Source: Bacteroides sp. (GTDB lineage Bacteria; Bacteroidota; Bacteroidia; Bacteroidales; Bacteroidaceae). Taken from it: a stretch of DNA of 39,787 nt. Position 1 is the stretch's first letter; every line of letters starts with the position of its first letter. The translations under genes were made by a program, and so were the position numbers. The stretch covers positions 1 through 39,787 of the forward strand of contig JAFUNS010000031.1 of the NCBI GenBank assembly GCA_017472925.1, in the 5' to 3' direction. The notes below the pieces were generated by a model. It worked only from the letters and a program-made list of their open reading frames with translations. It made no database searches and was not told where the DNA came from. Positions 7,578 to 15,730 of the stretch are shown piece by piece.

Positions 7578-8882
7578 ATGAAAGAAAATAAGATTATTCC
7601 ACTTAATAACAAACCTAATATTTGGGCACTTACTCCCCTATTCGTCTTTTTGTGCCTATACTTAGTTACCTCGCTCATAGTCAACGACTTTTATAAGATT
7701 CCTATCACAGTTGCATTCCTCGTTTCATCCGTTTATGCCATCTGTATCACCAAAGGGCTACCTTTGAACAGTCGTATCATGCAATTCTCATCGGGAGCTG
7801 CCGACAAGAATATCATGCTGATGATATGGATATTTATTCTGGCCGGTGCATTTGCCCAAAGCGCCAAGGATATAGGTGCCATTGATGCAACAGTCAATCT
7901 GACTCTTCAATTACTTCCGAGTAATTTATTATTGGCAGGAATCTTTTTGGCCGCTTGTTTCATCTCATTATCTGTCGGGACATCGGTAGGCACTATCGTT
8001 GCATTAGTACCTGTTGTGGCAGGCATTGCCGATAAAACAGGTATGAATATGGCATTTATGACTGCCATTGTGGTGGGAGGAGCTTTTTTCGGAGATAATC
8101 TTTCGTTTATTTCTGACACCACAATTGCTGCTACCCGTACACAAGGTTGTGCCATGCGCGACAAGTTTCGTTCCAATTTCCTTATCGTACTCCCTGCTGC
8201 CCTACTTGTATTAGGTTGGTATATTTTCAAAGGTATGAACCTAACCATCGTCCAGGAGACTACACAAGTAGAATGGATAAAGGTAATACCTTATCTCATA
8301 GTACTCCTTACCGCTTTTTTAGGATTGAATGTAGCATTGGTATTAATATTAGGGATTATATCTACAGGAATGGTAGGAATAATTACCGGCAGCATTACAT
8401 TCTTTGACTGGTTCGGTTCAATGGGAAGTGGAATTACCAATATGGGAGAACTTCTGATTGTTACTCTATTGGCCGGAGGTATGTTGGAATTGATACGATT
8501 TAATGGAGGGGTAGATTATATTCTTCAAACATTAACCAAAAGAATAAACGGTAAGCGTGGAGCTGAATTCTGTATTGCAGCATTGGTCAGCATTGCCAAT
8601 TTTTGTACAGCCAATAATACCATTGCCATTATAACGGTAGGGCCTATTGCCAGTGATATTGCTACCCGTTATGGAGTGGACAAACGGAAAAGTGCCAGTA
8701 TTCTTGATACTTTTTCGTGTATGGTACAAGGAATTATTCCTTATGGAGCACAAATGTTGATAGCTGCCAAACTGACTTCCATCTCCCCTATATCCATTAT
8801 CGGTTATTTATATTATCCCATGGCTATAGGTATTATGGCTATACTGAGCATTTGGTTGAGATATCCTAAAAAATACTCGTAA
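7578..8882 (+). CDS. NhaC-family Na+/H+ antiporter
   Basis: This is a 434-residue inner membrane protein with about 11 hydrophobic segments. It is related to the NhaC/ArsB-like ion transporter superfamily, predicted to exchange Na+ (or an organic/metabolite substrate in some NhaC-like subgroups) for protons. Conserved stretches include GTSVGTIVALVPVV, FFGDNLSFISDTTIAATRTQ and ANFCTANNTIAI, which are typical of the family. The frame is open 13 codons further upstream (from 7539), but the -7 box at 7566-7573 makes ATG 7578 the better start. It is flanked by a repeat and by convergent ogt, so it is probably monocistronic. Confidence 0.85.
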   Translation: MKENKIIPLNNKPNIWALTPLFVFLCLYLVTSLIVNDFYKIPITVAFLVSSVYAICITKGLPLNSRIMQFSSGAADKNIMLMIWIFILAGAFAQSAKDIGAIDATVNLTLQLLPSNLLLAGIFLAACFISLSVGTSVGTIVALVPVVAGIADKTGMNMAFMTAIVVGGAFFGDNLSFISDTTIAATRTQGCAMRDKFRSNFLIVLPAALLVLGWYIFKGMNLTIVQETTQVEWIKVIPYLIVLLTAFLGLNVALVLILGIISTGMVGIITGSITFFDWFGSMGSGITNMGELLIVTLLAGGMLELIRFNGGVDYILQTLTKRINGKRGAEFCIAALVSIANFCTANNTIAIITVGPIASDIATRYGVDKRKSASILDTFSCMVQGIIPYGAQMLIAAKLTSISPISIIGYLYYPMAIGIMAILSIWLRYPKKYS

Positions 8883-8886
8883 CCAC

Positions 8887-9354
8887 TCAAATATTTCTGT
8901 TAGTTCTTTCCAACTCCAAAAGGAATTCTTTAAGTGAGAGTCCGGCGGCATACCCTACCAACCTACCATCAGCTCCTATCACTCGATGGCAAGGAGTCAC
9001 AATTAAGAGTGGATTCCGGTTGTTGGCCATTCCTACAGCACGTACAGCCTTAGGGTTTCCAATAACCTCGGCTATTTGTTTGTAGCTACGGGTCTCACCA
9101 TACGGAATATTCCTCAAAGCATTCCATACCTGTTCTTGGAAAGGTGTTCCTTTAGGATTGATGGGAAAACAGAATGTTTGTCTTTTACCTTCCAGATATT
9201 CCTGCAACTGTTCAAAAGCTTGTTGTATCAAACGAGTTTCCCCAACTATATACTCTTCCTTTACATCACTTGTCGTGATATAAGAAATGGCTCCGTTCCT
9301 TTCGCCAAAGGTTACGGAGCCGATAATTGTTGGGTATGTATATACTATCAGCAC
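8887..9354 (-). CDS. ogt: Methylated-DNA--protein-cysteine methyltransferase
   Basis: This 155-residue suicide repair enzyme removes O6-alkyl groups from guanine onto its own cysteine. The active site PCHRV is at 121-125 with acceptor Cys122. The DNA-binding winged helix around YGETRSYKQIAEVIGNPKA and RAVGMANNRNP is intact, including the RAVGxAxxxNP arginine finger. The N-terminal Ada-like domain is shorter than in Ada; length fits Ogt. It starts 33 nt after the DUF4301 gene in the same direction and probably shares its transcript. It converges with the NhaC gene with 4 nt between the stops. Confidence 0.93.
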   Translation of the reverse strand: MLIVYTYPTIIGSVTFGERNGAISYITTSDVKEEYIVGETRLIQQAFEQLQEYLEGKRQTFCFPINPKGTPFQEQVWNALRNIPYGETRSYKQIAEVIGNPKAVRAVGMANNRNPLLIVTPCHRVIGADGRLVGYAAGLSLKEFLLELERTNRNI

Positions 9355-9387
9355 CCTAATTACTCTATGAGGTGTTGCTCTAATATA

Positions 9388-10905
9388 TCATTGATGTTGT
9401 TCACGAAGCAAATCGTTTACAGTCTTCACCGGATTGAATGTTCCAAGAGGTACTTCTACAAAAACTGTACTCCAGTCACTCATTGCACCATTCCATAATC
9501 CTGGCAATTCAAGCGCTTTCAATTCCTTACCACTCTTTGATTTGTAAGAAATGAAACCGGTAGCCTTGTCTACATAGTTCACCAAGTTGAACTTGTTTCC
9601 CTTATAGTCGCGTACAGCACATACCAAATCAACAGGATTGAAGTGTGTACCCTTTTCAAACATAGCTTTCTTTTCAGCATCGTTCATATCAATCTGTGAA
9701 CTTTCCAAAATTTGCAAGGATACAGTTCCGTCAGGATTATATGCCAAGAACGGACCGCCACCCGGTTCACCCACATTCTTCACCATACCGCAAACACGCA
9801 TCGGACGATTCAATTTCTTGCGCAAATAGATAACCAATTCAGCATCTTCCAATTCCTTGATATCAGTTTTTCTGCAGCAAAGATTCTGTTGTACAAAACG
9901 GATGATTTCTTCCAATTGTTCGTGGGTATATTTTCCACCATCCAATAATTCGAGATATTCGAAAGCCTTCTTCTGTAATGTTACCAATACACCGGCAATC
10001 AGTTTCTTATATGTAACGGTTTCATCCTTCAAACGATCGGGCACAACATTGTCAATGTTCTTAATGAATACGATATCGGCATCCAAATCGTTCAAATTTT
10101 CAATCAAGGCACCATGACCACCCGGACGGAACAACAATTTTCCATTGTCGCGGAAAGGTTTGTTTTCCATATCAGCGGCAATCGTATCTGTACTTGGCTT
10201 TTGTTCAGAGAACGATACACTGTATTCTACACCATATTTTTGAGCATAAGCAGCTACCTTTTCTTCAACCAATGCCTTGAAAAGTTCGCGATGTTCGGTA
10301 GAAACAGTAAAATGTACATTGACCTTTCCTGTCTTACCGGCAGCATAAAGTGCGCCTTCTACCAAATGTTCTTCCAACGGAGTACGTACTCCATCCTCAT
10401 AACGATGGAATTTCAACAAGCCTTTAGGCAAAGCACCATAATTCAAACCGGCAGCTTCGAGCAAATTAGCAACAACGGCCTTATAATTTCCTTCGGCAAC
10501 CAATGCATCAATTCCCTTGCCATTATTCTTTTCACAAGAAGCATTCAAATCATCGAAGAAAGCAAATTGATGTACATTGGCAAAAAACTTCTTTTCAAAA
10601 TCGGTAGTAGGTACCTCATAGTCAGCTCCTAAGAATTCAAACATATTCTTAAACATACGGCTGGCTGCACCCGATGCCGGTACAAATTTCACAATGGTCT
10701 TTTCACCTTGTTTGTATGCATCCCATGCCTTCAAATAGTCTTCAACTTCTGTTGTAGCTGGTGCAAGGATTCCTTTTTCAATCGAAGCAGCTCCATCTAA
10801 TTGCAAGAACGGAAAACCTTTTTCAAAACATGCCAATTGTTCGGCAATCTTTTCTTCAGAAATACCTTTCTTTTCTAATAAGGCTTTGTCTTCAGGTGTA
10901 ATCAT
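9388..10905 (-). CDS. DUF4301 protein with UDP-sugar pyrophosphorylase-like motifs
   Basis: This 505-residue soluble protein belongs to the Bacteroidetes family I know as DUF4301, with no established function. The motif series resembles GT-A nucleotidyltransferases of the UDPGP type: FVPASGAASRMF (74-85, like the nucleotide loop with GxxSRM), PKGLLKFHRY (160-169), RPGGHGALIENL (260-271, like PPGHGD) and VFIKNIDNVVPD (279-290, like the VxNxDN metal/uridine site). A nucleotide-sugar pyrophosphorylase or related transferase activity is therefore inferred, not shown. It precedes ogt, with a -7 box at 10952-10959. No sugar pathway gene is adjacent to narrow the substrate. Confidence 0.8.
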   Translation of the reverse strand: MITPEDKALLEKKGISEEKIAEQLACFEKGFPFLQLDGAASIEKGILAPATTEVEDYLKAWDAYKQGEKTIVKFVPASGAASRMFKNMFEFLGADYEVPTTDFEKKFFANVHQFAFFDDLNASCEKNNGKGIDALVAEGNYKAVVANLLEAAGLNYGALPKGLLKFHRYEDGVRTPLEEHLVEGALYAAGKTGKVNVHFTVSTEHRELFKALVEEKVAAYAQKYGVEYSVSFSEQKPSTDTIAADMENKPFRDNGKLLFRPGGHGALIENLNDLDADIVFIKNIDNVVPDRLKDETVTYKKLIAGVLVTLQKKAFEYLELLDGGKYTHEQLEEIIRFVQQNLCCRKTDIKELEDAELVIYLRKKLNRPMRVCGMVKNVGEPGGGPFLAYNPDGTVSLQILESSQIDMNDAEKKAMFEKGTHFNPVDLVCAVRDYKGNKFNLVNYVDKATGFISYKSKSGKELKALELPGLWNGAMSDWSTVFVEVPLGTFNPVKTVNDLLREQHQ

Positions 10906-10951
10906 GATACTCTTTTATTTATTTAGATAATATGTTTTTAACTTAATTGCT

Positions 10952-10959
10952 CAAAATTA
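10952..10959 (-). promoter_or_regulatory. -7 box of the DUF4301-ogt transcript
   Basis: The minus strand reads TAATTTTG, an exact TAnnTTTG match, about 47 nt before the start codon. No clear -33 element is visible. Confidence 0.5.
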
Positions 10960-11002
10960 CAAAAAAAAGCAAGAAAGCGAACTAAAATAGGAGAAATTTT
11001 AA

Positions 11003-11010
11003 TATCTTTA
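11003..11010 (+). promoter_or_regulatory. -7 box of the RSH gene
   Basis: TATCTTTA matches seven of the eight positions of the TAnnTTTG pattern. The predicted start is near 11014. This would give a leader of only about 8 nt to ATG 11022, or 23 nt to the ATG at 11037. Confidence 0.4.
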
Positions 11011-11021
11011 CTTCGAAATAA

Positions 11022-13250
11022 ATGAATAGACGTGTTATGGAAGATAAATTTTATTTCACAGAACAAGAATATAGCCAACTTTTTACACTATATAAAAGAC
11101 TTCTTCAACTGACGGGTGATGCACTCCAAAAGGGAGATTGCCAAAAGTTGAAACATTATTTGGCCAAAGGAATATCCGAGGGAATTTTACCACGCAATAG
11201 TTTTGGTATGAATCCTATTATAAAGGATATGCAGACAGCTGTTATTGTAGCCGAAGAAATAGGCATGAAACGTGCTTCAATCTTAGGAATCATGTTACAT
11301 GATTTGGTGAAGCATCAACTTTGCCCCATTGAGACCATTCATCGGGAATTTGGAGAAGATGTAGCAGGAATCATCCGTGGTCTGGTTAAAATCAATGAAT
11401 TATATTCCAAGAGTCCTACCATTGAATCGGAGAATTTCCGAAATCTGTTGTTGTCGTTTGCCGAAGATATGCGTGTGATTCTGATTATGATTGCCGATCG
11501 GGTGAATCTGATGAGACAGATACGCGACTCGGAAAACGATGAAGCACGTCAACAGGTATCCAACGAAGCGGCTTATCTGTATGCTCCCCTCGCCCACAAA
11601 TTAGGTTTGTACAAGTTGAAATCGGAACTGGAAGATTTGTCGTTGAAGTATACAGAAAAAGAAATGTATTATCACATCAAAGAAAAGCTGAATGCTACTA
11701 AGGCTGCCCGTGACAAATACATTGCTACCTTCATTGAACCGATTCAGAAAAAATTGGAAGCGGCAGGCTTGAAATTCCATATGAAGGGACGTACCAAGTC
11801 TATTCATTCCATCTACCAAAAGATGAAGAAGCAAAAATGTCCATTCGAAGGTGTGTATGATTTATTTGCTATACGAATTATTATAGATTCTGAATACGAA
11901 AAAGAAAAACAAGAATGTTGGCAAGTGTATTCCATTGTAACGGATATGTATATGCCAAATCCCAAACGATTGCGCGATTGGTTAAGTGTACCCAAAAGTA
12001 ATGGATATGAATCATTGCATACAACCGTAATGGGCCCTGAAGGAAAATGGGTAGAGGTGCAAATACGTACCGAACGAATGGACGAAATAGCCGAACGGGG
12101 ACTGGCCGCTCACTGGCGATATAAAGGAGTAAAAGGTGAAACCGGATTGGATGAATGGCTGACAAGTATCCGAGAAACTTTGGAAAATGCTGGAAGTGAC
12201 TTGGAGGTTATGGACCAATTCAAGCTGGAACTATATGAAGATGAAGTATTTGTCTTTACTCCGAAAGGCGATTTATATAAATTACCTAAAGGAGCGACAA
12301 TACTTGATTTTTCCTTTGCCATCCATACCAAATTAGGATGTAAGTGTATCGGTGCCAAAGTGAATGGTAAGAATGTACCACTTCGGCAGGTGTTGAATAG
12401 TGGTGATCAGGTGGAAATCATGACGTCCAATAATCAGACACCTAAACGTGACTGGTTGAACATGGTGACTACTTCCAGAGCCAAAACAAAAATCCGCCAG
12501 GCCTTAAAAGAAATTGAAGCCCGTCAAACCCAATTCGCCAAGGAAACCATCGAACGTAAGTTCAAGAACCGCAAGATGGAGTATGACGAATCGGTTATGA
12601 TGCGTTTGATAAAAAAGATGGGGTATAAAACCGTTACCGAATTTTATCAGGACATAGCAAGCGAAAAGTTGGATGTCAACCAAATATTAGACCGCTATAC
12701 AGAACTGAAGAAAAAGGAAACCGAAACTCGTGAAGAAATTGTTTATCGCAGTGCAGAGAATTATAGTATTCCTCCAACGATAGATGACAAAGCCTTCAAA
12801 GATGACGTATTGGTAATCGACCAGAATTTAAAAGGACTTGAATTCAAGTTGGCCAAATGCTGTAATCCCATTTACGGAGACGATGTATTTGGTTTTGTAA
12901 CCATTACCGGTGGGATAAAGATTCATCGAGAAGACTGTCCCAATGCCCGTGAAATGAAAGCTCGTTTCGGTTATCGGATTGTAAAGGCTCGTTGGGCAGG
13001 CAAAAGCCAGGGTAAACAATACCCTATTACACTACGTGTAGTTGGCCATGATGATATTGGTATTGTAACGAACATCTCTTCCATCATCAATAAGGAAAAT
13101 GGTATATTACTTCGTTCCATCAATATTGATTCGAATGACGGATTGTTCTCGGGTATGCTGACTGTAATGGTTGACGATACAGCCAAATTAGAAATGCTCA
13201 TAAAGAAACTAAGGACCGTTAAGGGAGTAAAGCAAGTAAATCGTGGATAA
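11022..13250 (+). CDS. RelA/SpoT homolog, (p)ppGpp synthetase with degenerate hydrolase domain
   Basis: This 742-residue long RSH has four domains. They are a pseudo-HD hydrolase region (about 60-200), a synthetase domain (GRTKSIHSIYQKM 256-268, SNGYESLHTTV 327-337, EVQIRT 345-350), a TGS domain (about 408-470) and a C-terminal ACT domain. The synthetase motifs are intact, so it should make (p)ppGpp from ATP and GTP/GDP. In the hydrolase the HD pair (93-94) and D159 remain. However, the usual HDxxED reads HDLVKH, with Lys97-His98 replacing Glu-Asp, and the first metal His is replaced by residues around D69. It is therefore probably synthetase-only (RelA-like), with another RSH elsewhere doing hydrolysis. 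The in-frame ATG at 11037 is an alternative start. The 3' end overlaps dgkA by 8 nt. Confidence 0.9.
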   Translation: MNRRVMEDKFYFTEQEYSQLFTLYKRLLQLTGDALQKGDCQKLKHYLAKGISEGILPRNSFGMNPIIKDMQTAVIVAEEIGMKRASILGIMLHDLVKHQLCPIETIHREFGEDVAGIIRGLVKINELYSKSPTIESENFRNLLLSFAEDMRVILIMIADRVNLMRQIRDSENDEARQQVSNEAAYLYAPLAHKLGLYKLKSELEDLSLKYTEKEMYYHIKEKLNATKAARDKYIATFIEPIQKKLEAAGLKFHMKGRTKSIHSIYQKMKKQKCPFEGVYDLFAIRIIIDSEYEKEKQECWQVYSIVTDMYMPNPKRLRDWLSVPKSNGYESLHTTVMGPEGKWVEVQIRTERMDEIAERGLAAHWRYKGVKGETGLDEWLTSIRETLENAGSDLEVMDQFKLELYEDEVFVFTPKGDLYKLPKGATILDFSFAIHTKLGCKCIGAKVNGKNVPLRQVLNSGDQVEIMTSNNQTPKRDWLNMVTTSRAKTKIRQALKEIEARQTQFAKETIERKFKNRKMEYDESVMMRLIKKMGYKTVTEFYQDIASEKLDVNQILDRYTELKKKETETREEIVYRSAENYSIPPTIDDKAFKDDVLVIDQNLKGLEFKLAKCCNPIYGDDVFGFVTITGGIKIHREDCPNAREMKARFGYRIVKARWAGKSQGKQYPITLRVVGHDDIGIVTNISSIINKENGILLRSINIDSNDGLFSGMLTVMVDDTAKLEMLIKKLRTVKGVKQVNRG

Positions 13251-13614
13251 AGTGAAGACATTTATAGAGAAAAGAATCAAGAGCTTCGGCTATGCTTTTC
13301 AGGGAATTGGTAATTTCATTAGGAAAGAGCCGAATGCATGGATTCATTGCACGGCAGTTGTTGTCGTTACCTCTTTAGGTATATATTATGGAATTTCAGC
13401 GACAGAATGGTGTATCGTTATATTGTGCTTTGGATTGGTCTTGATGGCCGAAGCCTTCAATACAGCAATAGAACGATTGGTCGATCTGGTTTCACCCGAC
13501 TTTCATCCTTTAGCCGGTACAATTAAAGATGTAGCAGCCGGAGCGGTATTGTTAGGTGCCATAGCTGTCGCCATTGTAGGATGCATTATATTCATTCCTT
13601 ATATATTTGATTGA
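13243..13614 (+). CDS. dgkA: Diacylglycerol/undecaprenol kinase (DgkA family)
   Basis: This 123-residue integral membrane kinase phosphorylates diacylglycerol or, in many bacteria, undecaprenol, feeding lipid-carrier recycling. Three membrane helices are predicted. The family signature EAFNTAIERLVD (70-81) contains Glu70, Asn73 and Glu77. IKDVAAGAVLL (94-104) is the second conserved block. The start is a GTG overlapping the end of the RSH gene by 8 nt (the TAA lies at 13248-13250), which implies translational coupling; another GTG lies at 13252. Length fits the family. Confidence 0.9.
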   Translation: MDKVKTFIEKRIKSFGYAFQGIGNFIRKEPNAWIHCTAVVVVTSLGIYYGISATEWCIVILCFGLVLMAEAFNTAIERLVDLVSPDFHPLAGTIKDVAAGAVLLGAIAVAIVGCIIFIPYIFD

Positions 13615-13664
13615 TTTTATCATTTATTACGATAAAGATTTATTATTCTAACCAAAATAATACC

Positions 13665-13672
13665 TATATTTG
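13665..13672 (+). promoter_or_regulatory. -7 box of the DUF1573 gene
   Basis: TATATTTG matches TAnnTTTG, giving a start near 13676 and a leader of about 22 nt. It supports ATG 13698 as the start. Confidence 0.6.
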
Positions 13673-13697
13673 CAACATCATATTAAAAAGAAAGTTT

Positions 13698-14099
13698 ATG
13701 AAAAAGATTGTATTGACAAGTATATTAATGATAGCTGCATTATTTGCATATGCAGGAGTATGGGGAGAAGCCGATATTAAATTTGAAAAGACAACCCATG
13801 ATTTCGGAACCTTTTCAGAAGATGATCCTAAAGTAACATGTAGCTTTAAGTTTACTAATACAGGCGATGGTCTATTGGTTATTCATCAAGCCATTGCTTC
13901 TTGTGGATGTACCGTTCCTCAATATCCTAAGGAACCGATCAAACCAGGAGAAAGTGGTGAAATTACTGTTACTTATAATGGTGCCGGAAAATTCCCCGGT
14001 CATTTTAAGAAATCCATTACCATACGTACCAATGGAAAACAAGAAATCATCCGTCTGTATGTAACCGGTGATATGCTACCTTCTACCAAAACAGAATAA
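13698..14099 (+). CDS. Exported DUF1573 (Ig-like) protein
   Basis: This 133-residue protein has a signal peptide (MKKIVLTSILMIAALFAYAG) followed by a single DUF1573 domain, an ASH/MSP-like beta sandwich common in Bacteroidetes. Conserved elements are THDFGTF near residue 36, CSFKFTNTGDGLLVI, the SCGCTVP block and a PGESGEI segment. It is probably periplasmic or surface-associated. Family function is unknown. ATG 13698 is chosen because a promoter box and short leader precede it; the frame stays open back to 13611, overlapping dgkA. The next gene, a lipoprotein phosphoesterase, begins 87 nt later. Confidence 0.85.
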   Translation: MKKIVLTSILMIAALFAYAGVWGEADIKFEKTTHDFGTFSEDDPKVTCSFKFTNTGDGLLVIHQAIASCGCTVPQYPKEPIKPGESGEITVTYNGAGKFPGHFKKSITIRTNGKQEIIRLYVTGDMLPSTKTE

Positions 14100-14186
14100 G
14101 CAGAAAAGAAGAATAGAACATTCTTACAAGAATTTCAATAAAGATTAATCAGTTCTTATTTCCGAACTTTGCAAAAAATTGAGGAA

Positions 14187-14993
14187 ATGAGAACTGACTT
14201 TTTTTTACTACACTTATTCTTACTACTTTTCTTTTCTGGATGCGATATGTTCGAAGCACATCCTTACGATGCTTATGTACGTGGAGAAAAGAACATAAAC
14301 GAAAAACAAATAGCTAAACTAGAGGAACAATTAAAAGATGCTTCCACTTTTCGCTTTGCATTCATCAGTGATACACAACGATGGTATGATGAGACTGAAG
14401 ATGTTGTGAAGCATATCAATGCCCGTGAAGACGTGGATTTTGTTGTTCATGGTGGTGATATTTCGGATTTTGGTGCAACGCATGAATTTACGATGCAACG
14501 GGATATCCTACATAATTTCACCATGCCATGGGTTACCTTATTGGGCAATCACGATTGCTTGGGTACAGGAGAACATGTATATAAAGAAATATTCGGTAAT
14601 CCAAATTTTTCTTTTCAAGCGGGTAACACGTTATTCATTTGTCTAAACACCAATGCTTTAGAATACGATTATTCCGAACCTGTACCCGATTTCGAATTTC
14701 TTGAAAACCTTATGACCGAATTGCCGGAACATATAAAAAGAACGATTGTAGTGATGCACGCTCCTCCTTTTGACAGTGTTTTCAACAACAATGTAGCAAA
14801 AGTCTTTCAAATGTATCTTAAAAACTTTCCAGGATTAATGTTCTGTTTACACGGACATCTACATCAATATACAGTATCGGATTTGTTTCAGGATGGAATC
14901 TTGTATTTCCAGACTCCTAATGTAGGGAAACGGTCATACCTTTTATTTACTATAAACGAAGAAGGATATGAGTATGAAGTGGTTGAATTTTAA
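14187..14993 (+). CDS. Lipoprotein calcineurin-like metallophosphoesterase
   Basis: This protein has 268 residues. The signal sequence ends in FFSGC with lipid-modified Cys19, so it is anchored in a membrane on the periplasmic or surface side. Metallophosphoesterase motifs occur in order: SDTQ (61-64, a D-x-Q variant of D-x-H), GGD (89-91), GNHD (120-123), MHAPPF, and HGHLH near residue 229. These form a complete two-metal site for phosphomonoester or diester hydrolysis; the substrate is unknown. ATG 14187 sits just after GAGG and starts the signal peptide cleanly; the in-frame TTG at 14169 overlaps a possible -7 box (GAACTTTG). Its 3' end overlaps the next gene, suggesting a shared role. Confidence 0.88.
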   Translation: MRTDFFLLHLFLLLFFSGCDMFEAHPYDAYVRGEKNINEKQIAKLEEQLKDASTFRFAFISDTQRWYDETEDVVKHINAREDVDFVVHGGDISDFGATHEFTMQRDILHNFTMPWVTLLGNHDCLGTGEHVYKEIFGNPNFSFQAGNTLFICLNTNALEYDYSEPVPDFEFLENLMTELPEHIKRTIVVMHAPPFDSVFNNNVAKVFQMYLKNFPGLMFCLHGHLHQYTVSDLFQDGILYFQTPNVGKRSYLLFTINEEGYEYEVVEF

Positions 14994-15648
14994 GATGCTT
15001 TTAGTTGGAATAAGTCTCCTTTATACATTTCCATTGACCGCACAATCAACGATAGTCGATATTGGCCCCAAAGACACCCTGTATAATTCTGATTATCAAT
15101 ATCGTTTGGATAAATATCAACGCCAATGGAATAGATTAATTCCTATGCATACTGTATTTCAATATGCTGGCGGTATGGGACTGATATCCGTGGGAGCCGG
15201 TTGGACTTATGGCAAAAATAAGCAATGGGAGACGGATGTCCTGTTTGGTTATATTCCGAAGTATTCTTCAGACAAAATAAAAATAACTATGACCTTAAAA
15301 CAGAACTACATTCCTTGGAAAGTTCCATTGAAACATAATTGGACATTGGAACCATTGGAATGTGGTCTCTATTTCAATACGGTATTCAGCGATGAATTCT
15401 GGACGAGTGAACCCGACCGTTATCCTAAAGGTTATTACGGATTCTCTACTCGTGTACGCACCCATATCTTTGTGGGACAGCGTATACGTATGAATATCCC
15501 GGAAAAGTACCGTAAGCTTGCCAAGAGCATTACTGCCTTTTACGAAATAAGTTCCTGCGACCTATACATTGTGAGTGCTTTTACCAACCATTTAAAACTG
15601 GATGACTATTTAAGACTTTCTTTTGGATTAAAATTTCAGATATTCTAA
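14974..15648 (+). CDS. Predicted small outer membrane beta-barrel protein
   Basis: This 224-residue protein has a signal peptide (MKWLNFKMLLVGISLLYTF, cleavage near TAQS). The mature part is rich in aromatic residues and alternating strands and ends in LKFQIF, a terminal Phe typical of outer membrane barrels. No named family is recognised. It overlaps the metallophosphoesterase gene by 20 nt, so the two are translationally coupled and may form an envelope pair. ATG 14974 has GAAGG 8 nt upstream; ATG 14968, two codons earlier, is possible but too close to that site. Confidence 0.7.
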   Translation: MKWLNFKMLLVGISLLYTFPLTAQSTIVDIGPKDTLYNSDYQYRLDKYQRQWNRLIPMHTVFQYAGGMGLISVGAGWTYGKNKQWETDVLFGYIPKYSSDKIKITMTLKQNYIPWKVPLKHNWTLEPLECGLYFNTVFSDEFWTSEPDRYPKGYYGFSTRVRTHIFVGQRIRMNIPEKYRKLAKSITAFYEISSCDLYIVSAFTNHLKLDDYLRLSFGLKFQIF

Positions 15649-15719
15649 TGAAAATAGTTTATGTTTCTTTATTTTTCATTATTTTTGGAGATGTAATGAA
15701 AATGTCTGTAAATAATTAA
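15648..15719 (+). CDS. Possible 23-residue coupled small hydrophobic peptide
   Basis: ATG at 15648 overlaps the preceding stop as TAATG and opens a 23-codon frame ending at TAA 15717-15719. It begins MKIVYVSLFFIIFGDV. The short hydrophobic run could span a membrane. It could also be chance, as a -7-like box for the OPT gene (15680-15687, TATTTTTG) lies inside it. Confidence 0.2.
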   Translation: MKIVYVSLFFIIFGDVMKMSVNN

Positions 15720-15730
15720 AATAAAGAATC

